Shown piece after piece: positions 6,418-12,688 of a stretch of DNA of 12,688 nucleotides. The stretch is taken from positions 1 through 12,688 of the forward strand of contig CAZJGF010000045.1 in assembly GCA_964545665.1 (NCBI GenBank), in the 5' to 3' direction. This DNA is from CAZJGF01 sp964545665 (GTDB lineage Bacteria > Chloroflexota > Dehalococcoidia > GIF9 > AB-539-J10). Made by a program: the position numbers and the translations under genes. The notes beneath the pieces are model-generated. The model was not told the origin of the DNA and did not search any database. It worked only from the letters and a program-made list of their open reading frames with translations. Numbering within the stretch: position 1 is the first letter of the stretch; each line of letters starts with the position of its first letter.

Positions 6418-6933
6418 CTATTCTTCCAACAATATCTCAGCAGCGATCCTGGCCGCTTTTTCAGGCGGAACACGGCATTTCTTTGCTCCACCATCTTCCA
6501 GGAACTGCCGTCTCTCCTCAGAATCCATGGTGTCATAATCTCTACCCATTATTTTGGGGCGAATATCACCACACATTGTGCTACCGAATTCCTGCTTAAA
6601 AGCCTCGCAGAATCTCCATACCTTGTTTCTAAGCCTAAACATCACCTCGTTTGCTTCGGGAGTCCTCCATTCAGGGTCGTAGAGTCTATCTCTACCGTAA
6701 GCCAATCCTAAAGCCATAAGTCCTCCGATAACTGCTCCACATGTCTCTTTCCTGCTCATAATCCCGGGCATGAAGGTTACTGCCTTCAGTACATCCTTCC
6801 CCCCACCGAGGTCAAATTCCTCCTGGAGAGCAGTTAATGTACCTTGAGCACAATTAACGGAAAGCTCCTCATAGTCCCCTGCCTTTCTCGCTACCCGGGC
6901 CAGAATTTCCTCTTTCGAGCTTTTGGACAACAT
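6418..6933 (-). CDS. C_GCAxxG_C_C family redox-type protein
   Basis: 171 residues with a conserved cysteine pattern: Cys28 (NCAQGTL), Cys65 (ETCGAVIGG, matching the GCAxxG core in a TCGAVIG variant), Cys109 (FCEAFKQEFG), Cys121 (MCGDI) and Cys153 (KKCRVPPEKAA). This is the C_GCAxxG_C_C family, often found in anaerobes, sometimes beside or fused to oxidoreductases, and thought to be redox-active or metal-binding; its biochemical role is not settled. No signal peptide or membrane segment is seen. ATG 6933 has AGGAGG 9 nt upstream (6943-6948), which supports the start. As the first minus-strand gene after the divergent region, it probably opens the transcript running through aspS, tig and clpP. 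The pairing with aspS may only reflect co-transcription. Confidence 0.85.
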   Translation of the reverse strand: MLSKSSKEEILARVARKAGDYEELSVNCAQGTLTALQEEFDLGGGKDVLKAVTFMPGIMSRKETCGAVIGGLMALGLAYGRDRLYDPEWRTPEANEVMFRLRNKVWRFCEAFKQEFGSTMCGDIRPKIMGRDYDTMDSEERRQFLEDGGAKKCRVPPEKAARIAAEILLEE

Positions 6934-6988
6934 TCAAATGTGCCTCCTATTAGACTTTCTCTCAAAACCATTCCAACTTAGCAGCGGT

Positions 6989-7024
6989 CAGCAAGGGCGA
7001 ACTTTCCACTTTGTTTCCTTGCTG
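6989..7024 (-). promoter_or_regulatory. Inverted repeat in the leader of the aspS operon
   Basis: CAGCAAGG at 6989-6996 pairs with CCTTGCTG at 7017-7024 across a 20-nt loop. It lies between the candidate start site (about 7090) and the first gene. It could be a leader hairpin or a protein site. No U-run follows, so it is not a classic terminator. Confidence 0.3.
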
Positions 7025-7096
7025 GGCCCGTAAGGAGAAGTATATCGCAGAGAGAGAGCTAGAGCAAGGCTAGCTTAGGTAGGAGACTGTCACGGA

Positions 7097-7124
7097 ATAA
7101 TATGAGCAATAGCACCAAAGTCAA
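7097..7124 (-). promoter_or_regulatory. Candidate sigma-70 promoter for the C_GCAxxG_C_C-aspS operon
   Basis: On the minus strand, TTGACT (7124-7119), a 16-nt spacer and TATTAT (7102-7097), each hexamer five of six to consensus. Transcription would start near 7090 and leave a leader of roughly 155 nt before ATG 6933. Found by eye only. Confidence 0.45.
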
Positions 7125-7174
7125 ATCGCCTGCTGTTCACCAACAGAGATCGTATCTTAAAGCCAGCGAGCCAG

Positions 7175-7203
7175 TTGACGAATGATCAGTAGGTTCGTAG
7201 AAT
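7175..7203 (+). promoter_or_regulatory. Candidate sigma-70 promoter for the FAD dehydrogenase gene
   Basis: TTGACG (7175-7180), a 17-nt spacer and TAGAAT (7198-7203), each hexamer five of six to consensus, with a predicted start near 7210 and a 5' untranslated region of about 50 nt. A nearby TTGACA at 7207-7212 has no good -10 partner. Confidence 0.5.
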
Positions 7204-7259
7204 AGATTGACAATACGTGAACTATCCACAAGTCTTATTATTAACCGGCAACGAGATTA

Positions 7260-8657
7260 ATGGCTAAGAGATACGATGTTATCATAGTCGGCGCTGGCCC
7301 GGCAGGCATTTTCTCCAGTCTAGAATTAAGCAAGTCCGGGCTTGATATTCTCCTGGTAGATAAGGGAAGAGAGATCGATGCCCGCGTTTGCCCAATTCAA
7401 AAGGAGGCTGACCATTGTTTATCCTGCTCTCCATGCCATCTAGTAAGTGGTTTCGGAGGTGCTGGAGCCTTCAGTGACGGCAAACTAACCTTATCTACTG
7501 AAGTGGGTGGCCGACTTAAAGAGATAATCGGCGCAGACCAAGCCAGAACGCTTATTGACTACGTTGATGCTGCTTATCTCGATTTTGGTGCCCCACACAA
7601 GGTGTATGGAACAGGAGAGAAGGTAGCCGAAATAGAACGCCGAGCCGCCTTAGCTGAGCTTAGACTAATCCCGGTTAAATTACGCCACTTGGGAACAGAC
7701 AACTGCCGCCAGGTATTGCAGGCGATGAAAAAATACCTATTACCCAAAATGGATATAAAGCTGAGGACAGCAGCTACCCGCATCATAGTTGAAGATGACG
7801 TGGTTGAAGCTATCGAAACTAGCAATGGTGAAAGACTGGATTGCCGCTACTTGATTCTGGCTCCAGGAAGAGAAGGGTCAGACTGGCTAACCAAGGAAGC
7901 TAAACAGCTTAAACTCAACCTTAATTCTGCCCCTGTAGACGTCGGTTGTAGAATCGAAGTGCCATCAGTAATTACGGAAGAGCTAACTTCAGCACTATAT
8001 GAAGCAAAACTCGAGTTCTATTCCAAAAGTTTCGATGATCGAGTCAGAACATTTTGCATGTGCCCGGGAGGCGAGGTAATCATGGAATCCACCGGCGGTT
8101 CAGACCCTGTAGTCACAGTCAACGGTGTCGGTTATACCAAGCCTAAAACAAAGAATACCAATTTCGCTATCTTGGTGTCCACGACTTTTACCGAACCCTT
8201 CCATGAACCCATTGCCTATGGTAAGTATCTGGCGAGGTTAGCCAACATCCTTGGCGGTGGTGTCTTAGTGCAAAGGTTAGGAGATTTAATCGGCGGCCGC
8301 CGTTCCACCCCTGCTCGAATCCAGCATAGTCTCATAGAACCAAGCTTGAAAGCAGCAACACCCGGAGATTTAAGCTTCGTCCTCCCGTACCGCTATCTCA
8401 AAGGAATAGTCGAGATGCTTCAAGCTATGGATAAGTTAGCTCCTGGTGTCGCTTCGTCTCATACCTTGCTCTATGGAACAGAGGTTAAATTTTACTCCAG
8501 CCAATTAAAGCTGACGCAATGCTTAGAAACTGAAATCAGCAATATGTTCGCTGCTGGCGACGGTGCTGGCATAAGCCGGGGTTTAATTCAGGCTTCAGTT
8601 TCAGGAGTGGTGGCAGCCAGAGAAATCCTAAGGAGAACAGGCAAAGGCTCATACTGA
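7260..8657 (+). CDS. FAD-dependent dehydrogenase, COG2509-like
   Basis: 465 residues. The N-terminal Rossmann dinucleotide site is DVIIVGAGPAG (6-16) with the acidic strand-2 end LLVDKG (Asp34). A cysteine-rich segment, Cys44...Cys53-x2-Cys56-x2-Cys59, is followed by GFGGAGAFSDGKL (64-76), the hallmark of the uncharacterised COG2509 FAD dehydrogenases. The C-terminal FAD-contacting motif is NMFAAGDGAGISRGLIQASVSG. The family is soluble and probably transfers electrons or hydride in the cytoplasm. Its substrate is not established, and the cysteines may bind metal or be redox-active. ATG 7260 has only a weak ribosome site (ACGAG), but homology starts immediately after it. DUF429 starts 5 bp after the stop, so the two genes are probably co-transcribed from the promoter at 7175-7203. 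No defect is visible. Confidence 0.85.
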   Translation: MAKRYDVIIVGAGPAGIFSSLELSKSGLDILLVDKGREIDARVCPIQKEADHCLSCSPCHLVSGFGGAGAFSDGKLTLSTEVGGRLKEIIGADQARTLIDYVDAAYLDFGAPHKVYGTGEKVAEIERRAALAELRLIPVKLRHLGTDNCRQVLQAMKKYLLPKMDIKLRTAATRIIVEDDVVEAIETSNGERLDCRYLILAPGREGSDWLTKEAKQLKLNLNSAPVDVGCRIEVPSVITEELTSALYEAKLEFYSKSFDDRVRTFCMCPGGEVIMESTGGSDPVVTVNGVGYTKPKTKNTNFAILVSTTFTEPFHEPIAYGKYLARLANILGGGVLVQRLGDLIGGRRSTPARIQHSLIEPSLKAATPGDLSFVLPYRYLKGIVEMLQAMDKLAPGVASSHTLLYGTEVKFYSSQLKLTQCLETEISNMFAAGDGAGISRGLIQASVSGVVAAREILRRTGKGSY

Positions 8658-8662
8658 GCAAA

Positions 8663-9340
8663 GTGAATGATACTGTAGTTTTCGGTGTAGATTTGACCTC
8701 GAATGAATCAAAACCCACTGCCTGTTTAGGTCTAGATAGCAGATTGCAACCTGTTTACCTCGGCTTCTTAGCCAAGGATAGCGAAATTATCGCCATCATA
8801 AATATTATTTCGCCCCGAGTAATAGCTATCGATGCTCCTCTGAGCTTGCCACTGGGATTATCTTGTCTCGATGAGAGCTGTCCCTGCCAATCGGAGTCTG
8901 AGAGCAGAGGCAGGCAGTGCGACCACGAGCTAAGGCAGCAGGGAATCCCCTGCTATCCTACTAGCAAAAAGAGCTTTATTAAAAGCCTAATTCACCGTGG
9001 CATTGAGCTCAAAAACAAGCTCACATGTCTAGGATTTCAAGTTATCGAAGTTTATCCTTACGCCAGCAAGGTTCGCCTCTTCGGCAAAACCATAGCTAAG
9101 AAAAGCACGCCTCAAGGGATAAGTTTTCTTAAGGAAAGGTTAGGAAACCTTTTACCCGGTCTCAAGCCGTGCCTTAGCATGTTCGACCACAACCTCTGCG
9201 ATGCCTCCATAGCCGCTTACACCGGCTTTCTTTATTGCCGAAATAGTGTAAACGTTATGGGCAACAAGGAAGAAGGGCTAATTTTTATTCCAAGCTCGAC
9301 TCCCAACTTTTCCCTGCCTGAGCGGGAAACAATTATTTGA
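8663..9340 (+). CDS. DUF429 protein (predicted RNase H-like nuclease fold)
   Basis: 225 residues, matching DUF429. Acidic motifs fit an RNase H-like fold: GVDLT (Asp10), VIAIDAPLSLP (Asp57), VIEVYPYASKVRLFG (Glu129) and DHNLCDASIAAYTGFLY (Asp176, Asp180). The central RQCDHELRQQGIPCYPTS segment is also typical. A divalent-metal nuclease role has been predicted for the family from its fold, but the substrate is unknown. The start is GTG 8663, 5 bp after the FAD dehydrogenase stop, with no strong ribosome site, so translation may depend on coupling to the upstream gene. The cluster Cys73, Cys75 and Cys86 is noticeable and could bind metal. The last codons and the stop overlap the promoter proposed for the next gene. 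Confidence 0.75.
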   Translation: MNDTVVFGVDLTSNESKPTACLGLDSRLQPVYLGFLAKDSEIIAIINIISPRVIAIDAPLSLPLGLSCLDESCPCQSESESRGRQCDHELRQQGIPCYPTSKKSFIKSLIHRGIELKNKLTCLGFQVIEVYPYASKVRLFGKTIAKKSTPQGISFLKERLGNLLPGLKPCLSMFDHNLCDASIAAYTGFLYCRNSVNVMGNKEEGLIFIPSSTPNFSLPERETII

Positions 9341-9354
9341 CAAAACCGGTCAAA
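9336..9354 (+). promoter_or_regulatory. Operator-like inverted repeat over the fbp promoter -35
   Basis: TTTGAC (9336-9341) and GTCAAA (9349-9354) form perfect 6-bp arms around a 7-nt centre. The element covers the -35 hexamer and part of the spacer, where a dimeric repressor could block RNA polymerase. No regulator is recognised in the window. Confidence 0.35.
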
Positions 9355-9366
9355 CGTCCATATCAT
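9337..9366 (+). promoter_or_regulatory. Candidate sigma-70 promoter for fbp-rdgB
   Basis: A perfect TTGACA (9337-9342), an 18-nt spacer and TATCAT (9361-9366, five of six). The predicted start is near 9373, leaving about 40 nt before GTG 9414. The DUF429 stop codon lies inside the -35. Confidence 0.55.
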
Positions 9367-9413
9367 AGACCGCTTCCAGCCATAAAGGCATTTATTTTAT
9401 AAAGGAGGACATA

Positions 9414-10514
9414 GTGGACATAACCTTAAGCGTTATCAAGGCGGACGTCGGCGGCTATGTAGGACATTCCACCAGCCATCCAGATGTAATACAAAGCGCC
9501 AAGGAAAGCTTGGAGCACGCCAAACAGCAAGGGACCCTCATCGATTATTACGTTACAAATTGCGGTGATGATCTTCAATTAATAATGACCCATGAGCAAG
9601 GCGAAGACAGTAAACAAGTCCACAAGCTAGCTTGGGACACCTTTGTGGAATGCACAGAAATAGCCAAGAGCCTAAAGCTTCACGGCGCAGGGCAGGACCT
9701 TCTATGTGACGCTTTCTCCGGTAATATCAAAGGGTTAGGCCCTGGTGTGGCTGAGATGCAAATCACCGAGCGTAAAGCTGAAACCATAATCATATTTATG
9801 GCAGACAAGACTGCCTCTGGTGCCTGGAACCTGCCGCTATACAAGATATTCGCTGATCCCTTTAACACCATAGGATTAGTAATTGCCCCTAATATGCACG
9901 CTGGCTTCAGGTTCGAAGTACACGATGTCTTAGAAGCAAAAAGAATTAGCTTTAACGCTCCCGAGGAAATCTACGACATGCTCGTTTTCCTTGGCTCACC
10001 AGGGCGTTACTCTGCTAAATCAGTTTACCATAGGGCAACGGGAGAAATTGCTGCCTCTGCCTCTACTCAAAGGTTATCTCTCATAGCCGGGAGATATGTA
10101 GGCAAAGACGATCCCGTCTGCATTGTCAGGGCACAAGGCACATTTCCGGCCGTAGGCGAAATACTCGAGCCTTTCGCCTCAGTCAATATAGTGAAAGGTT
10201 GGATGAGAGGCTCTCATCACGGTCCCTTAATGCCAGTTTCCTTTGGCCAAGCCAGGTGTACTCGCTTTGATGGTCCACCGAGAGTAATAGCTGCTGGTTT
10301 TCAATTGGCCAACGGCAAGCTCATTGGTGCCAGTGACCTTTTTGATGACCCAGCTTTCGACCCAGCTCGCCAGCGGGCAAACACCATAGCAGACCTACTA
10401 CGTGGTATGGGGCCATTCGAGCCGCACCGCCTGCCACTGGATGAAATGGAATACACCACAATGCCCGAAGTAAACAAGAAATTAGCTCCAAGATTTCAAC
10501 CAATCGATGAATAG
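9414..10514 (+). CDS. fbp: Fructose-1,6-bisphosphate aldolase/phosphatase, archaeal (class V) type
   Basis: 366 residues. This bifunctional enzyme condenses triose phosphates to fructose-1,6-bisphosphate and hydrolyses it to fructose-6-phosphate, making gluconeogenesis one-directional. Key residues sit one position before those of the Sulfolobus enzyme: Asp11 (KADVGG), His18 (GHS), Asp52/Asp53 (NCGDDLQL), Gln94/Asp95 (GAGQDLL), Asp131/Lys132, Tyr228 and Schiff-base Lys231 (GRYVGKDDP), and Tyr347 (EMEYTT). The catalytic set is complete. The start is GTG 9414, 5 nt after AGGAGG (9403-9408). It has its own promoter candidate with an overlapping inverted repeat. rdgB starts before the stop. The enzyme is typical of archaea and deep-branching, often autotrophic or anaerobic bacteria, and implies sugar synthesis from C3 precursors. 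Confidence 0.95.
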   Translation: MDITLSVIKADVGGYVGHSTSHPDVIQSAKESLEHAKQQGTLIDYYVTNCGDDLQLIMTHEQGEDSKQVHKLAWDTFVECTEIAKSLKLHGAGQDLLCDAFSGNIKGLGPGVAEMQITERKAETIIIFMADKTASGAWNLPLYKIFADPFNTIGLVIAPNMHAGFRFEVHDVLEAKRISFNAPEEIYDMLVFLGSPGRYSAKSVYHRATGEIAASASTQRLSLIAGRYVGKDDPVCIVRAQGTFPAVGEILEPFASVNIVKGWMRGSHHGPLMPVSFGQARCTRFDGPPRVIAAGFQLANGKLIGASDLFDDPAFDPARQRANTIADLLRGMGPFEPHRLPLDEMEYTTMPEVNKKLAPRFQPIDE

Positions 10515-11127
10515 AATGCCCAAGTTGCTCCTGGCCAGCGCCAACCCGGGGAAAGTCAAAGAATACCGCTTTCTCCTTGCTAACCTCGGCTATCAAATAA
10601 CTACGCTGGCTGAACAAGGAATAAGCACAATTGCTACCGAGTCGGGGAATAGCTATGAACAAAATGCTCAAATGAAAGCTACTACCTATGCCAAATTAAG
10701 CCAACTTATCAGCCTTACTGATGATTCAGGGCTTGAGGTGGATGTTCTTGATGGTGAGCCAGGAATTCACTCAGCTCGCTTCGCTGGCAGAGATGCCACA
10801 GATCTAGACAGGATAAGAGCTCTGTTGGCTAGACTCAACGGTGTCCCATGGGAAAGACGAACCGCCCAGTTTAAATGTGTCATTGCCATAGCTAAACCAA
10901 AGGATGAATTAGAACTCTGCTGTGGTGAGTGCCATGGCATAATTACCCTTGAACCTAGAGGAAATAATGGCTTTGGCTATGACCCCGTCTTCTATCTCCC
11001 TGAGATAGACAAAACCATGGCTGAACTCCCTTTAGCCATAAAGAACCAGATCAGTCACCGCGCCCAAGCTAGCCAGAAAGCACGGCAAGTATTAAAACGA
11101 TTCATTGACTATAACAGTTGCCAATAG
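10507..11127 (+). CDS. rdgB: RdgB/HAM1 non-canonical purine NTP pyrophosphatase
   Basis: 206 residues, the standard length for this family, which hydrolyses ITP, dITP and XTP to monophosphates and keeps deaminated purines out of nucleic acids. Visible motifs: SANPGKVKEY (11-20) for phosphate binding, SGNSYEQNAQMKA, DDSGLEVDVLDGEPGIHSARFAG with catalytic Asp73 (E. coli Asp69), RGNNGFGYDPVF (151-162) and KNQISHRAQA (179-188). ATG 10507 overlaps the fbp stop by 8 bp, and a second ATG at 10516 would avoid the overlap. Neither has a clear ribosome site, so re-initiation after fbp translation is likely. The 3' end carries the -35 of the dnaN promoter candidate. The motifs look intact. Confidence 0.95.
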   Translation: MNRMPKLLLASANPGKVKEYRFLLANLGYQITTLAEQGISTIATESGNSYEQNAQMKATTYAKLSQLISLTDDSGLEVDVLDGEPGIHSARFAGRDATDLDRIRALLARLNGVPWERRTAQFKCVIAIAKPKDELELCCGECHGIITLEPRGNNGFGYDPVFYLPEIDKTMAELPLAIKNQISHRAQASQKARQVLKRFIDYNSCQ

Positions 11128-11133
11128 TATAGT
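11105..11133 (+). promoter_or_regulatory. Candidate sigma-70 promoter for dnaN
   Basis: TTGACT (11105-11110), a 17-nt spacer and TATAGT (11128-11133), each hexamer five of six to consensus. The -35 is inside the last codons of rdgB and the -10 starts directly after its TAG. The predicted start is near 11140, leaving about 25 nt before the dnaN ATG. Confidence 0.55.
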
Positions 11134-11164
11134 ATTGCTTGTCTAAAACTGTTGGAGGTATGCT

Positions 11165-12298
11165 ATGAAATTATCTTGTCTTCAAGAAAACTTGAGCAGA
11201 GGACTAAGCATAGCTGGTAGAGCTGTAGCTGTCAGGTCTACTTTGCCTATCACCCAAAATATCCTCTTAGTCGCTGAGCAATCTCGCCTCAAGCTAGCAG
11301 CCACTAATCTAGAAATAGCTACTACGTGTTGGATTGGGAGCAAGGTGGAACAGGAAGGAACTATAACCATTCCTGCTCGATTGCTGATTGACTTCGTTAA
11401 TTCTCTACCTAATGATTTAATTGAAATCACCTTGCCCCCTAACAACCACACTATGGAGCTTAAAAGCGGTCGCTTTCAAGCTCAGATCAATGGCATTGAT
11501 GCCGAGGATTTTCCTCCCATCCCCCAAATAAGCGACGGCATAAGCACCAATATTGAAGCAACCGCCCTTAGAGAAGCAATCACCCAGGTTGCCTTCGCCG
11601 CCGCCACTGAAGAATCTCGCCCTGTGTTAACTGGAATCAACACTGAATTTGATGGAACGGAGCTTAACCTGGCAGCCGCCGATGGCTTCAGGCTAGCTGT
11701 CCACAAAATGACCCTTGCCTCCCCAATGAATGAGAAAACCACGGTAATCATCCCAGCGAGAACACTTAACGAGCTAAATCGCCTCCTTGGTGAACAGGAG
11801 GAACCAGTGGAAATCGTCATAAACCAGCAAAAGACCCAGGCCCTCTTCCGTCTCAAGGAAGCCGAGATAGTTTCCCAGCTCATTCAGGGCTCCTTCCCGA
11901 ATTATTCCCAAGTCATTCCTCAAAGCTATACCACCAGAGCAGTAATAGACGTCAGTGAATTTCTGCGAGTTACTAAGATGTCCTCTATATTTGCTCGCGA
12001 TGCCAGTGGCATCGTCCGTTTGGTTATCACGCCTGGCGCTGAACTCACTCCAGGTAAGGTAACTGTTTCCGCTCAGGCTGAGGAAATTGGCAGCAATGTT
12101 AGCGAAATTGATGCCCTGGTTGATGGGGAAGAGGCCAAAATCGCTTTCAACGTGAAATATCTCGCCGATGTGTTAAGCATTCTTCGCCAATCTCAAGTTG
12201 CTCTGGAGGTTACCACCCCATCGAGTCCCGGAGTCATCCGCCCTATGGGCGTGGACAACTATGTTCATGTAATCATGCCCATGTTTGTCCAATGGTAG
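11165..12298 (+). CDS. dnaN: DNA polymerase III beta subunit (sliding clamp)
   Basis: 377 residues. The ring-shaped dimer tethers polymerase III and other factors to DNA. Three repeated clamp domains fit the sequence (about 1-120, 125-250 and 255-377). MKLSCLQENLSRGLSIAGRAVAVRSTLPITQNILL is typical of the N-terminal domain, as is SRPVLTGINTEFDGTELNLAAADGFRLAV of the second. The C-terminus, YVHVIMPMFVQW, carries the MPM element of the hydrophobic partner-binding cleft. ATG 11165 follows GGAGGT (11154-11159) with 5-nt spacing. The gene is not next to dnaA, recF or gyrB, so this is not the usual origin cluster. It follows rdgB by 37 bp but has its own promoter candidate, so clamp supply need not depend on fbp-rdgB transcription. 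Confidence 0.96.
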   Translation: MKLSCLQENLSRGLSIAGRAVAVRSTLPITQNILLVAEQSRLKLAATNLEIATTCWIGSKVEQEGTITIPARLLIDFVNSLPNDLIEITLPPNNHTMELKSGRFQAQINGIDAEDFPPIPQISDGISTNIEATALREAITQVAFAAATEESRPVLTGINTEFDGTELNLAAADGFRLAVHKMTLASPMNEKTTVIIPARTLNELNRLLGEQEEPVEIVINQQKTQALFRLKEAEIVSQLIQGSFPNYSQVIPQSYTTRAVIDVSEFLRVTKMSSIFARDASGIVRLVITPGAELTPGKVTVSAQAEEIGSNVSEIDALVDGEEAKIAFNVKYLADVLSILRQSQVALEVTTPSSPGVIRPMGVDNYVHVIMPMFVQW

Positions 12299-12559
12299 AA
12301 GCGTTAGGCACACAAAGGGATTGAAGCTAGCGCATTGCCGTTATAGCTGGAGATACCGCTGCGTACCAGCTTGCTAGCCAGGCTTCGCAACACGTGCGGT
12401 AATTGACCCTAGACAGTCCAAGCTATCAGCCACAAGGTGCTCAACAAATGAGACTGCTGGAATTGAAATTGATTCTGCTTCATCAACCTGCAATAGCTAT
12501 AGCATGGCTCTTTTTGACCCCTGGAAAACGCCTGCCTCCGCCAATTTTGGTCTTCTTTC
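12299..12559. other. Convergent intergenic region after dnaN
   Basis: 261 bp between dnaN and the convergent AMP-ligase gene. It contains nested inverted repeats: GCTAGC at 12326-12331 and 12373-12378, with AGCTGG at 12345-12350 and CCAGCT at 12366-12371 inside. They could fold into a two-part stem-loop. There is no U-run typical of an intrinsic terminator, and I recognise no RNA gene. Confidence 0.5.
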
Positions 12560-12688
12560 TCAACTCGTCCTTGTCTCTTTGAGTCGCCTCCTGTCTATTT
12601 TACCTGAGCCAGTCTTGGGTATGCTATCCACAAACTCAATCTTCCGAGGCATTTTGAAGTCGGCCAGGCTTTGACCGCAGAAACTACG
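12560..12688 (-). CDS. Acyl-CoA synthetase/AMP-dependent ligase, C-terminal fragment (continues beyond window)
   Basis: On the minus strand the frame is open from the window edge and ends at TGA 12562-12560, giving 42 codons. The visible sequence contains LADFKMPRKIEFVDSIPKTG followed by SGKIDRRRLKE, the classic C-terminal lid of the ANL superfamily. The A10-type motif PKTGSGKI supplies the catalytic lysine for adenylation. The full enzyme would activate a carboxylic acid with ATP and usually load it on CoA. Neither the substrate nor the CoA specificity can be read from this tail. The gene converges on dnaN and is cut only by the window edge, so there is no sign of truncation in the genome. 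A short plus-strand frame overlapping it (12448-12582) is not convincing. Confidence 0.85.
   Translation of the reverse strand, partial: RSFCGQSLADFKMPRKIEFVDSIPKTGSGKIDRRRLKETRTS

Larger units (their letters stand above)
6934..7259. other. Divergent intergenic region (326 bp)
   Basis: It separates the minus-strand C_GCAxxG_C_C/aspS operon from the plus-strand FAD dehydrogenase. It holds one good sigma-70-like promoter in each direction (listed separately) and two inverted repeats. These are CAGCAAGG/CCTTGCTG (6989-6996 and 7017-7024) and AGCTAG/CTAGCT (7057-7062 and 7070-7075). No credible protein gene was found. The only plus-strand frame noticed, ATG 7102 to TGA 7185 (27 codons), has no properly spaced ribosome site. 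No T-box consensus was recognised. Confidence 0.7.

Noticed and set aside
6934..7090. T-box riboswitch ahead of the aspS operon
   Set aside because: I could not find the conserved T-box sequence (AGGGTGGNACCGCG-like) or a terminator/antiterminator pair in the leader.
7102..7185. 27-codon plus-strand frame in the divergent intergenic region
   Set aside because: No properly spaced ribosome site, a composition without protein-like features, and overlap with both promoter candidates.
7207..7212. Perfect TTGACA as a -35 for the FAD dehydrogenase
   Set aside because: No acceptable -10 at 16-18 nt. The TTGACG/TAGAAT pair just upstream is a better promoter.
12448..12582. 44-codon hydrophobic plus-strand frame after dnaN
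   Set aside because: No ribosome site, and its 3' end is antisense to the conserved AMP-ligase C-terminus.

Overview
The window looks like a stretch of chromosome from a bacterial draft genome, probably a metagenome-assembled genome. Two runs of exactly 100 N (2388-2487 and 3795-3894) look like conventional scaffold-gap placeholders rather than measured lengths. The likeliest source is a member of the Chloroflexota, perhaps Dehalococcoidia-like. This is inferred from three things: the general look of the housekeeping proteins, an archaeal-type fructose-1,6-bisphosphate aldolase/phosphatase next to otherwise bacterial genes, and degenerate copies of a GATTGCTTCGCTTCGCT-type dispersed repeat. 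No rRNA, tRNA, CRISPR array, insertion sequence or phage gene was seen, so the taxonomic call stays tentative.

Layout. (1) Positions 1-2361, plus strand: the 3' part of a PHP-domain metal-dependent phosphoesterase gene, a PurN-like formyltransferase gene overlapping it by 7 bp, and a HAD-family phosphatase gene resembling the EhaR/COG4030 group. (2) Positions 2537-6933, minus strand, read right to left: a C_GCAxxG_C_C cysteine-motif redox protein, aspartyl-tRNA synthetase, trigger factor (interrupted by the second N gap), ClpP protease, and a 52-residue single-span membrane protein with a strong ribosome binding site. (3) A 326-bp divergent intergenic region (6934-7259) holds one good promoter candidate in each direction. 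(4) Positions 7260-12298, plus strand: a COG2509-type FAD dehydrogenase, a DUF429 protein, FBP aldolase/phosphatase, RdgB/HAM1 inosine triphosphate pyrophosphatase and the DNA polymerase III beta clamp. Separate promoter candidates lie before fbp and before dnaN. (5) A convergent minus-strand gene enters at the right edge. Only its last 42 codons are present, and they encode the C-terminus of an acyl-CoA synthetase/AMP-ligase.

Most genes are housekeeping: translation (AspRS), protein folding and turnover (trigger factor with ClpP, coupled by overlapping stop and start codons), gluconeogenesis (FBP aldolase/phosphatase), nucleotide-pool cleaning (RdgB) and replication (beta clamp). No convincing new defence, secretion or biosynthetic system was found. 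The most interesting details are an AspRS carrying His31 and Gly83, the pair linked to non-discriminating enzymes that also make Asp-tRNA(Asn); dispersed-repeat copies recruited into the coding sequence and the C-terminus of the formyltransferase; the small membrane protein downstream of clpP; a symmetric operator-like element over the fbp promoter; and a roughly 155-nt leader with two inverted repeats ahead of the aspS operon.
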